From: Oligoflexia bacterium
GTDB taxonomy: Bacteria > Bdellovibrionota > Bdellovibrionia > Bdellovibrionales > UBA1609
Direction of reading: 5' to 3'
NCBI GenBank assembly: GCA_026914095.1
Contig: JAPPIY010000144.1
Span: forward strand, 1-7,886
DNA: 7,886 nucleotides
In this document: piece by piece, positions 1 to 5,366 of the stretch
How the letters are laid out: each line of letters starts with the position of its first letter
Position numbering within the stretch: the first letter of the stretch is position 1
Made by a program: the position numbers and the translations under genes
Notes under the pieces: generated by a model
Told to the model about the DNA's origin: nothing
Databases searched by the model: none
The model's input: only the letters and a program-made list of their open reading frames with translations

Positions 1-1
1 A

Positions 2-382
2 AAAGAAATAAAAAAAAGCATTGGGCGGTTTGGACCCTATGTTGTGCATGACGGAGATTTTCGCTCCGCTCCAAGAGATGAAAGCTTTTTAAGCTTAGAT
101 TTAAAATCCGCTTTAAAAATTCTAGCTCAAGAAAAAAAGGGCAGAAAAAGATCTTCCTCAAAAAAAGCTCTTAAGGAATGGACACACAATAAAGAAAGCC
201 TGCAAGTTTTACAAGGCTACTCCCCTTACATTCGATACAAAAACAAAAACTACAGCTTAGACAAAGAGATCGACATAGAAAAGCTCACTTTAAAATCCGC
301 TTTAAAAATTATAGAAAAGAAAAATCCTTCTAAAAGCAAAGCGAAAACTAAAAGACGAAAAAAGAAAAAAACTAAAAAATAG
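2..382 (+). CDS. topA: DNA topoisomerase I, C-terminal end (partial, 5' truncated by window)
   Basis: The reading frame is open from the window edge (frame beginning at base 2) to TAG at 380-382, giving about 126 residues. It shows two copies of the topoisomerase C-terminal repeat. The first begins SIGRFGPYVVHDGDFRSAP and runs into LDLKSALKILAQ. The second is GYSPYIRYKNKNYSL and runs into LTLKSALKII. The protein ends in a Lys/Arg-rich tail (SKAKTKRRKKKKTKK). Type IA topoisomerases relax negatively supercoiled DNA by single-strand passage. The C-terminal repeats and basic tail bind DNA, and the catalytic tyrosine domain lies upstream of the window. A GTG at 44 is internal and is not the start. 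No convincing rho-independent terminator follows. The family assignment is firm; the organism-specific form is not. Confidence 0.9.
   Translation, partial: KEIKKSIGRFGPYVVHDGDFRSAPRDESFLSLDLKSALKILAQEKKGRKRSSSKKALKEWTHNKESLQVLQGYSPYIRYKNKNYSLDKEIDIEKLTLKSALKIIEKKNPSKSKAKTKRRKKKKTKK
100..310 (+). repeat. 22-bp direct repeat within topA C-terminal repeats
   Basis: The 22 bases at 100-121 and at 289-310 are identical (core AAAATCCGCTTTAAAAATT). They encode the same LKSALKI segment in two successive topoisomerase C-terminal repeats, 189 bp apart and in the same frame. Identity at synonymous positions suggests recent duplication or gene conversion between the repeats, although a short conserved peptide in an AT-rich genome could also produce it. 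Confidence 0.6.
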
Positions 383-392
383 ACATTGCCGA

Positions 393-408
393 GTTAAGCC
401 TATAATTC
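393..408 (+). repeat. Motif copy A: GTYAAR-N2-TATAAT
   Basis: The sequence GTTAAGCCTATAATTC lies 11 bp after the topA stop. It is one of five copies in the window of GTYAAR, two bases, then TATAAT with pyrimidines following. In this orientation the TATAAT could act as a -10 box reading toward the broken AlbA_2/GHKL gene, with no good -35 at 17 bp. No inverted partner was found on its left. The rest of the gap to about 590 shows no gene I can support. Confidence 0.45.
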
Positions 409-590
409 TTATAAATGTAACATCTGAGAAGTCTGGTGAAAAACATAATCTCTTAAAATCTCAGAAAAGCCTTTATCCATAAGTAAAACTACCAGAAAAT
501 CATCTATGACTAGACGCATTATATAAACCATAAAAAGCTATTTTGTCAAATTTTTCAATTTCAGTTACGATAGATCGATTTTATTAAAGA

Positions 591-1610
591 TTATATCTAA
601 AAAGCTTAAAATTAAAATTTAAACAGGATTTAGATAAATCTCTTATTGATGAAGTTTGCGCTTTTGCCAATTCCTCTGGAGGAACTATTTTAATGGGAAT
701 ATCAGACACAGGAGAAGTTAAGGGAATTGATACCAGCAATCGTATCTGCTCAAAAACTCAAGATACACTAAATAAGTTAGAGCCAAAACTAAAAACCACA
801 GTTGAAGTTAAAAAGAATTTAATAGTGATAAATGTTCCAGAAGGTGAAGAAAAACCTTATGGCTCTTCACGAGGTTTTTTCATTAGAATAGGGCAAACTC
901 TCAAAAGATGACTAGAAACGAAATTGTTGATTTATTTAAAAAAGAAGGTCGTATTCGTTTTGAAGAGTTAGTGAATGAAAAAGCGGATTTTAAGCAGGAC
1001 TTTGATTCTAAAGCTTTTAGACATTTTTTAAAGCTTTCAAAAATCAGCCGAGCTATTAAATATGAAACTCTTTTACAAAATTTAGACTGCCTCACAGCAG
1101 ATAAAAAGCTGACTAATTTAGGAGTTTTTTTTTGTCAAAGACATAGACTTTATTATGAATTATGCTCTTGTGGATTGTGTTTTATTTAAAGGAACAGATA
1201 AAGTTAAAATTTTAAGCAGAAAGCAATATACCGGAAACATTATTGACAGCATTGAAAATGCTTTAGCTTTTGTTCAAAACCACACGAATACAGAATATGT
1301 TATCACAGGCAAACCCAGAAGAGAGAAAATTGACGATTATCCAGAACCGGCTTTAAGGGAAGCGATTATCAATGCTGTATGTCATCGTAACTATTTTGAA
1401 AGACGGGTTCCTGTTCTTATAGAAGTTTTTGCAAATAAAGTTGAAATCTCTAATCCCGGAGGCTTGCCCAGTGGATTGGATTCTAAAAAATTTGGAACAA
1501 AAAGTTTTTCTCGAAATCAGTTGATTGCTTCGTTATTAAATAGGATTGACTATATAGAAAAAGTGGCCATATCTAAAATAACTTTTTGGCTATTTACTAC
1601 ATTTATCTAG
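591..1610 (+). pseudogene. Frameshifted AlbA_2 (Schlafen-type) / GHKL ATPase-like protein
   Basis: Three reading-frame pieces line up as one family member. Piece one (591 to about 893) holds the AlbA_2 core, with FKQDLDKSLIDEVCAFANSS then GGTILMGISDTGE. Piece two (893 to about 1133) begins ANSQKMTRNEIVDLF. Piece three (1134-1610) carries a GHKL N-box, REAIINAVCHRNY (1356-1394), and a glycine-rich box, VEISNPGGLPSGL (1440-1478). The first shift looks like one G lost from a G-run at 891-893, which exposes TGA at 909. The second looks like one extra T in the T9 run at 1125-1133, which restores the frame. The N-terminus has no usable start (TAA at 585-587). After DYIEK (about 1560) the sequence departs from the family and the usual winged-helix C-terminus is absent. 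Intact members are putative ATP- and nucleic-acid-binding regulators, some linked to phage defence. Confidence 0.8.
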
Positions 1611-1693
1611 CTAAAAAGGAAAAGTTAAGTGTTCAAAACTCTGACACTAATAAGAAAATATTTCACTCTTATTTATTTTTCTTTCACAAACAA

Positions 1694-1725
1694 TTGAAAA
1701 TAAAAAGCTTTTAATTATATATAAA
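1694..1725 (+). promoter_or_regulatory. Possible promoter for the ankyrin-like gene
   Basis: TTGAAA at 1694-1699 is followed after 16 bp by TATATA (1716-1721), overlapping TATAAA at 1720-1725. If used, transcription would begin only a few bases before the ATG at 1731, giving a nearly leaderless message. That fits the absence of a Shine-Dalgarno sequence there. The region is very AT-rich, so chance matches are likely. Confidence 0.25.
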
Positions 1726-1730
1726 CAGCA

Positions 1731-2240
1731 ATGCTAGAAAAAATTCTCTTGTTCGCTTTTTTTAGTTCAACTTCTTTGGCAGTTGATACCCATTCATTAG
1801 AAGAGAAAAGACACATAGCTACTTTTAAATTGATAAAATATCTTTTAGAAGAAGGTGATATTGAGATTTACTCTATGGTGAGAAATGACAAAAAAACCGA
1901 GCTAAATAAAATTGTTAAATATGTCAGTAAAGATGGAGATAATATACTTCATTTTATAGCTGGCTTAGGTGTATTGAGAGATATTCCTTCTATGAGAACA
2001 GAAATAATAGCGCTTCATCGCGCATTAGATAAAGAGCTGTTTTTTAAATTACTGAACAGAAAAAATAAAAAAGGACTGAGCCCCAAAGATGAAATTTATA
2101 AAAATCATGGCCGTGGTCCGATGATAACTTCTTTATTCGCATTTATTCATTTAGGATCTGGTATAGGAAAAATAAACAATGGCTTGAAAAAAGCTGTATC
2201 AGGTTGCAAACCATTTTTTAAAAAATTTTCTTCCCAATGA
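1731..2240 (+). CDS. Small secreted ankyrin-repeat-like protein
   Basis: This 169-residue protein begins with a signal peptide: MLEK, a hydrophobic stretch, and a likely cleavage after SLA (residue 17). Two ankyrin-like cores are visible. GDNILHFIAGLG (about 69-80) resembles the DGxTPLHxAAxxG consensus, and NRKNKKGLSPKDEI (about 109-122) resembles the start of the next repeat. The linker between them is longer than in canonical 33-residue repeats. A hydrophobic stretch (about 131-146) and a basic C-terminus follow. Ankyrin repeats bind proteins. With a signal peptide this one would work in the periplasm or outside the cell, but no target can be read from the sequence. ATG at 1731 is the first start and gives the signal peptide directly, though no Shine-Dalgarno precedes it. 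The gene stands alone and is convergent with the minus-strand ORF at 2445-2762. A Sel1 or other helical-repeat fold is the main alternative. Confidence 0.6.
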   Translation: MLEKILLFAFFSSTSLAVDTHSLEEKRHIATFKLIKYLLEEGDIEIYSMVRNDKKTELNKIVKYVSKDGDNILHFIAGLGVLRDIPSMRTEIIALHRALDKELFFKLLNRKNKKGLSPKDEIYKNHGRGPMITSLFAFIHLGSGIGKINNGLKKAVSGCKPFFKKFSSQ

Positions 2241-2341
2241 ATCTCCCCCTGGCAAGCTAAAATCCTAAAATAATTTTTTCCGATAAGTCAGAAAAAAAGC
2301 TAAGAAACAGCCAAAAAATCAGGTTTTTTTACAACAAATTT

Positions 2342-2548
2342 GAAATTATATACTTAACCTACCCAAATTCTCTTAGCTGTCCTTCCTGCGAAAGCAGGAA
2401 TCTTCTCACTCTAAAATCTACCAAATTGAAGTAGATTCCTGCTTTCACAGGAAGGACGAGCTTACTGGAATTGACAAGGTCTGATAAAAACTTTTGAAAC
2501 TAAATAAAAAACAAGTCTTTTTATTTTGGATAGTCAAGTATATAATTC
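2342..2548. repeat. Possible small inverted-repeat element (motif copies B and C)
   Basis: The left end GAAATTATATACTTAAC (2342-2358) and the right end GTCAAGTATATAATTC (2533-2548) are imperfect inverted copies of each other. They match the ends of the element at 4182-4288. Both contain TATAAT reading outward. The interior holds the REP-like pair at 2375-2462 and AT-rich sequence. No clear target-site duplication is visible. The right part encodes the C-terminus of the minus-strand ORF 2445-2762. This may be an old element later invaded by the REP pair, or two independent motif copies. Confidence 0.35.
2375..2462. repeat. Inverted pair of REP-like hairpins between convergent genes
   Basis: The arm at 2379-2403 is the reverse complement of 2433-2457 with one mismatch in 25. 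The match extends outward through AGCT at both ends (2375-2378 and 2459-2462) with a one-base indel. The left arm is itself a hairpin, TTCCTGC-GAAA-GCAGGAA (2384-2401), with a GAAA tetraloop. The right arm is the same hairpin with one changed base. Between them AATCTAC (2415-2421) pairs with GTAGATT (2431-2437). This resembles the widespread REP/BIME class (CCTGCGAAAGCAGG type). Its place between convergent genes suits a transcription-end or mRNA-stabilising role. Confidence 0.8.
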
Positions 2549-2762
2549 CCAAGATAATTATAAACCAAAACAAAAAAACCACTGCCGATAAAATGGCCAA
2601 CCAAGTCCAATAGCTAAGATCCAATAAATAACGAACAGGGATAGAAGTAATAGCTAAAAAAGGAATCAGCCAGAGTCTGGCCAGATTTTTATAAATAAAA
2701 TCCGGCAAGCGACACAACAGCTGAACTTGCAGGCGAGCTTGATTGATTTCCAATGCCTTCAA
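2445..2762 (-). CDS. Small two-helix membrane protein, unrecognised
   Basis: The 105-residue ORF has two hydrophobic segments, at about 29-44 and about 53-77 (ILSAVVFLFWFIIILGIIYL), predicting a double-pass inner-membrane protein with a short soluble N-terminus. I do not recognise the family. The start is uncertain. The listed TTG at 2762 has no good Shine-Dalgarno, another TTG lies three codons later, and the frame is open back to TGA at 2794-2796 without an ATG. The C-terminus from about residue 72 is encoded by the repeat element at 2342-2548, and its stop codon (2445-2447) lies inside a REP arm. The original end was probably replaced. The gene may be a decayed fragment, and hydrophobic ORFs in AT-rich DNA can arise by chance. 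Confidence 0.35.
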   Translation of the reverse strand: MKALEINQARLQVQLLCRLPDFIYKNLARLWLIPFLAITSIPVRYLLDLSYWTWLAILSAVVFLFWFIIILGIIYLTIQNKKTCFLFSFKSFYQTLSIPVSSSFL

Positions 2763-2905
2763 TCGTAAAAAAGTTGAATATAGAAATTAAAACTTCAATA
2801 GACAAAAGCAAAGCTAGGGATAAAATCAAATGCGGAAAAAAGCACTTTGAAAGTATAGGTGTAAATTATAAAGTTTGCGCTTCAATTGAAAATGCAGACT
2901 TATAA
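2753..2905 (+). pseudogene. Remnant of a type III restriction endonuclease (Res) C-terminus
   Basis: The 50-codon frame from ATG 2753 to TAA 2903-2905 reads MPSIVKKLNIEIKTSIDKSK and then includes DKIKCGKKHFESIGVNYKV. From memory of the family, the C-terminal nuclease domain of type III Res subunits ends with an ExK motif followed by a basic linker and a segment like KIKCGKKHFEALGVxxKV. Here E-I-K (residues 11-13) sits where ExK is expected. A TGA at 2744-2746 closes the frame just upstream, and nothing upstream on this strand resembles the roughly 900-residue remainder. The piece is therefore a 3' scrap. No Mod subunit is present. It overlaps the 5' end of the minus-strand ORF 2445-2762 by about 10 bp, marking a likely junction. 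Identification is from a short match and needs a profile search. Confidence 0.5.
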
Positions 2906-3044
2906 TGTGTCTGACCACTGTTTTTTGAAATTTCTATAATTTGGATTTCTGTTTTATTTCGTATCTTATGACAGTTTCATTCATAAAACGCTAAAAACTT
3001 TGTTTTAAAGAGATTTCAAATCAAAGGGTTGAGAGAAGTCAAAA

Positions 3045-4097
3045 CTACCAAGAATCAGCTATAAGTTTTTGAATCTCTTTTTGAATATCTGAAACCTGAG
3101 GAACAGTCGCGGATTCTAAATTAGGGTTTAAACCCACCCCTGGGACTTGTTTTCCCGATAAAACAGAAGGAGGAGCTAAAAGATGATAAAAACCCTCTTG
3201 AACCATCCGATAGGCTAAATGTTCAGCAAAATTAGCCACTTCTGTGTCTTCATTTACAATAAGCGCTCTTCTGGTTTTTTGAAAAGAGCTTTTGATAAGC
3301 TTCCAGTCATAAGGGTATAAACTTCTTAAATCAATCAATTCCACACTTACATCTTTTAAGTTTTTTATAGCCTGCTCGCAAAGGTAAAAAGATCGGCCAA
3401 AACTGATCAATGTCAGATCTTCCCCCTCTTGAACAATTTTCCCTTTTCCGATAGGAACTTTATACTCTTGAAGAAGAGGCCAGTTGGGCTTCCAATTTTC
3501 TCTGGCCGAGCCTATAGGAGCGTCAATTCTTTTTTTTAGCTCTTTTTCATCTTCAGGCTCTCCTGGAATTTTATCTTTAGATTTCACCCTCAACAAAGCT
3601 TTTGGCTTTAAATATAAAACAGGATTGGGATCTAAAATAGCAGATATCATCAAACCATAAGCGTCTAAAGCATTAGAGGGACAGACAACCTTCCAGCCAG
3701 CCAGCCTAACAGCCCAGCTGTCAAAACTGTGGCTATGATAAATAGAGCCATGTATTCCCGCCCCGCTAGGTGTCATCAAAACCAAAGGAAGAGGAAACTG
3801 GCCATGACTGCACCACAAATTGTTTCCAGCTAATTTTAACAAATCAATGGTGTTAAATATATAATCAGCAAATTGAATCTCGCCAACACACCTTTGGCCG
3901 GTCATAGCAATCCCAATAGCTGTTCCAACAATACCTCTCTCATCCAAAGGAGTGTTCCAAGCGGTTTTCAAGCCTTGAGTGGCTGTGAAAACTCCACCAA
4001 GAGGAGGGCCTGCGTCCTGACCAAAAATATCTTTTAAGTCTAAATGCCTCTCTCCATAATGAAGAGCCATTCGTATCCCTTGAACCATTGTAGCCAT
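3045..4097 (-). CDS. 2-oxoacid dehydrogenase E1 component, beta subunit
   Basis: This is a 350-residue transketolase-type E1 beta subunit. It pairs with E1 alpha to decarboxylate a 2-oxoacid (pyruvate or a branched-chain acid) using thiamine diphosphate and to pass the acyl group to lipoyl-E2 in the cytoplasm. Family signatures are MVQGIRMALHYGE (4-16), GQDAGPPLGGVF (26-37), LDERGIVGTAIG with E53, EIQFADYIFNTIDLL (73-87), GSIYHSHSF (117-125), DPNPVLYLKPKALLR (156-170) and, in the C-terminal transketolase domain, VNEDTEV and the terminal VPQVSDI. At 350 residues it is complete, with the longer mid-region seen in this subgroup. The ATG at 4097 has AAGAGAG six bases upstream (4104-4110). It follows E1 alpha on the same strand across a 226-bp gap occupied by a putative mobile element. 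Substrate specificity cannot be read from the sequence. Confidence 0.92.
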   Translation of the reverse strand: MATMVQGIRMALHYGERHLDLKDIFGQDAGPPLGGVFTATQGLKTAWNTPLDERGIVGTAIGIAMTGQRCVGEIQFADYIFNTIDLLKLAGNNLWCSHGQFPLPLVLMTPSGAGIHGSIYHSHSFDSWAVRLAGWKVVCPSNALDAYGLMISAILDPNPVLYLKPKALLRVKSKDKIPGEPEDEKELKKRIDAPIGSARENWKPNWPLLQEYKVPIGKGKIVQEGEDLTLISFGRSFYLCEQAIKNLKDVSVELIDLRSLYPYDWKLIKSSFQKTRRALIVNEDTEVANFAEHLAYRMVQEGFYHLLAPPSVLSGKQVPGVGLNPNLESATVPQVSDIQKEIQKLIADSW

Positions 4098-4181
4098 AAA
4101 AAGCTCTCTTAAATATTTACTGTTTAAAACTAAATTTCATCTCTATTTTAAAAACCAATCAGTTTTAATTCTTATTCCCTT

Positions 4182-4288
4182 AGGAATTATAGACTTAACT
4201 TTGTATTTTATGACTCCTATTTTTTGCTAGAAACTCTTTTACTTTCTTAGCTTTAAAGCCCTTATGGAAAGTCAAATATATAATACCC
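4182..4288. mobile_element. MITE-like element between E1 alpha and E1 beta genes
   Basis: About 107 bp are bounded by imperfect terminal inverted repeats. The left end is GGAATTATAGACTTAAC (4183-4199). The right end, reverse complemented, is GGGTATTATATATTTGAC (4271-4288). The direct repeat ATTCCCTT flanks the element at 4174-4181 and 4289-4296, exactly abutting the ends, as a target-site duplication would. There is no transposase. Both ends contain TATAAT reading outward. Related ends occur at 2342-2358 and 2533-2548. The element separates two genes that are normally adjacent. It could instead be a chance pair of promoter motifs, since the inverted repeats are short. Confidence 0.5.
4186..4199 (-). 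promoter_or_regulatory. Possible -10 region driving E1 beta (motif copy D)
   Basis: On the minus strand GTTAAG-TC-TATAAT ends at 4186, about 90 bp upstream of the E1 beta ATG and in the right orientation. It lies in the left end of the putative element at 4182-4288. No recognisable -35 is present at 16-18 bp, so any activity would rely on the extended upstream motif. If active, it would let E1 beta be transcribed independently of E1 alpha. Confidence 0.3.
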
Positions 4289-4323
4289 ATTCCCTTTATA
4301 TTTACACTCATCTGGCTTGAATT

Positions 4324-5328
4324 TTAAAATTTTCTCCAATCCGCATTCTCTCCTTTATCATAAATATAATTCCATATAGTATTTCCCTGAGGATCCTCTT
4401 CTTTCATCACTTCCCGCTGTGTTTTTTTAGCCTCTTCTTTGTAGTTAAACCAGATTTCTTCACTTTGCTTTTTTGTGAGAAGCTTTTCCTTAATTAAAAA
4501 ACTTTCAAATTTTTTAACACAACACTCTTCCTCTTTCACATAGTTGGCTCCAGAAGCGGAAGAATGACCATACAGCCGAGACACTTTAGCTTCAATAAAA
4601 ACAGGTCTTCTATTTTTACGAATATTTTGGATAGCTTGGCTAAGCTGATGATAGCTCTCAACCGGATCATTTCCATCAATCACATAACTTTCTATTTGAA
4701 AAGCCCTGGCTCTGTCGGCAATGCTTTTACTGCCATGTTGATTGGCATAGCTGGTGGAAATGCCCCATTGGTTGTTTTGAACAGTGATAAGAAGAGGCAA
4801 CTCTTTTTTAGGCCGGGAAGACCAAATCAAACAAGTGGCAAAGTCTCCTTCATGAGAGCCAGCATCTCCACCGGTCACAACAGTTAAGCTTTTACTGTCC
4901 TTTGTTCGGCTTTGAGCATAAGCCGTTCCAATAGCCATAGAGTACTGCACTCCGATAACAGAAGTGACAGGCGCTACATTCCATTGAGGCAAACTGTAAT
5001 GATTGACAAAATTTCTTCCCCCAGAGGATTGATCCGTTGCCTTATTTAATACAGTTCTAAAAGCCTCCTTCATACTAAGCCCCATTGCAATTAAAGTGGG
5101 AAGACCCCTATAATGCAAATAAAGCCAGTCCTTATTGATTCCCCGCCCTTTATCTATTAACAAGCCTAAAGGCACAGCAAAAGCCTCTTCACCAGGGCCT
5201 CCAATCCAAAAATAACCCAAGCCCTGTTTATAGATATGTATCAAACGCTCTTCTGTAACTCTGGCTTTCACCATTAGATCATAAATTTTAATCAGTTGCT
5301 CTTTGGAAAGACTCAGTTGTTTTGTCAT
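4324..5328 (-). CDS. 2-oxoacid dehydrogenase E1 component, alpha subunit
   Basis: This 334-residue protein is the thiamine-diphosphate-binding alpha subunit of a heterotetrameric (alpha2beta2) 2-oxoacid dehydrogenase. Visible motifs are KARVTEERL near residue 21, the YRG of the substrate region (73-75), and the ThDP/Mg motif, with GGDAGSHEGDF at 153-163 and NNQWGIS at 185-191. The loop RLYGHSSASG (251-260) corresponds to the lipoyl-E2/phosphorylation loop of the family. The length is normal and the frame intact. The ATG at 5328 lacks a clear Shine-Dalgarno. A TATAAT on the minus strand (5340-5345) lies only 11 bp upstream, so the message may be short-leadered or the gene may depend on readthrough from the protease gene, which ends 38 bp upstream. 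E1 beta follows on the same strand. Pyruvate and branched-chain oxoacid enzymes cannot be told apart here. Confidence 0.92.
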   Translation of the reverse strand: MTKQLSLSKEQLIKIYDLMVKARVTEERLIHIYKQGLGYFWIGGPGEEAFAVPLGLLIDKGRGINKDWLYLHYRGLPTLIAMGLSMKEAFRTVLNKATDQSSGGRNFVNHYSLPQWNVAPVTSVIGVQYSMAIGTAYAQSRTKDSKSLTVVTGGDAGSHEGDFATCLIWSSRPKKELPLLITVQNNQWGISTSYANQHGSKSIADRARAFQIESYVIDGNDPVESYHQLSQAIQNIRKNRRPVFIEAKVSRLYGHSSASGANYVKEEECCVKKFESFLIKEKLLTKKQSEEIWFNYKEEAKKTQREVMKEEDPQGNTIWNYIYDKGENADWRKF

Positions 5329-5366
5329 AGTTATATAGAATTATAAATTCTAGTTTTTAAGTTATT

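Noticed and set aside
409..531. 40-codon minus-strand ORF (MVYIMRLVIDDFLVV...) after topA
   Set aside because: It has no family resemblance and no ribosome-binding site, and its stop lies just beside motif copy A. An adjacent frame also reads plausibly, so it may be an unrecognisable remnant.
901..1095. Minus-strand ORF of 64 codons
   Set aside because: It is antisense to the middle of the AlbA_2/GHKL pseudogene, whose plus-strand frame matches the family.
1577..1711. Plus-strand frame NNFLAIYYIYLAKKEKLSVQ... after the AlbA_2/GHKL pseudogene
   Set aside because: It has no start codon and no match to the family's missing winged-helix end. It may be chance open sequence in AT-rich DNA.
2313..2330. 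A-run and T-run (AAAAAATCAGGTTTTTT) as a terminator after the ankyrin-like gene
   Set aside because: The stem is A/T only with no GC pairs, so it is too weak to call. The REP pair just downstream is a better candidate for ending transcription.
4195..4311. 38-codon minus-strand ORF starting MSVNIKGMGIIYLTF between E1 alpha and E1 beta
   Set aside because: It lies almost entirely within the putative mobile element, has no Shine-Dalgarno, and its GIIYLT similarity to another ORF is explained by the shared repeat.
4564..4887. Plus-strand ORF of 107 codons
   Set aside because: It is antisense to the intact E1 alpha gene over the ThDP-binding region and has no recognisable features.
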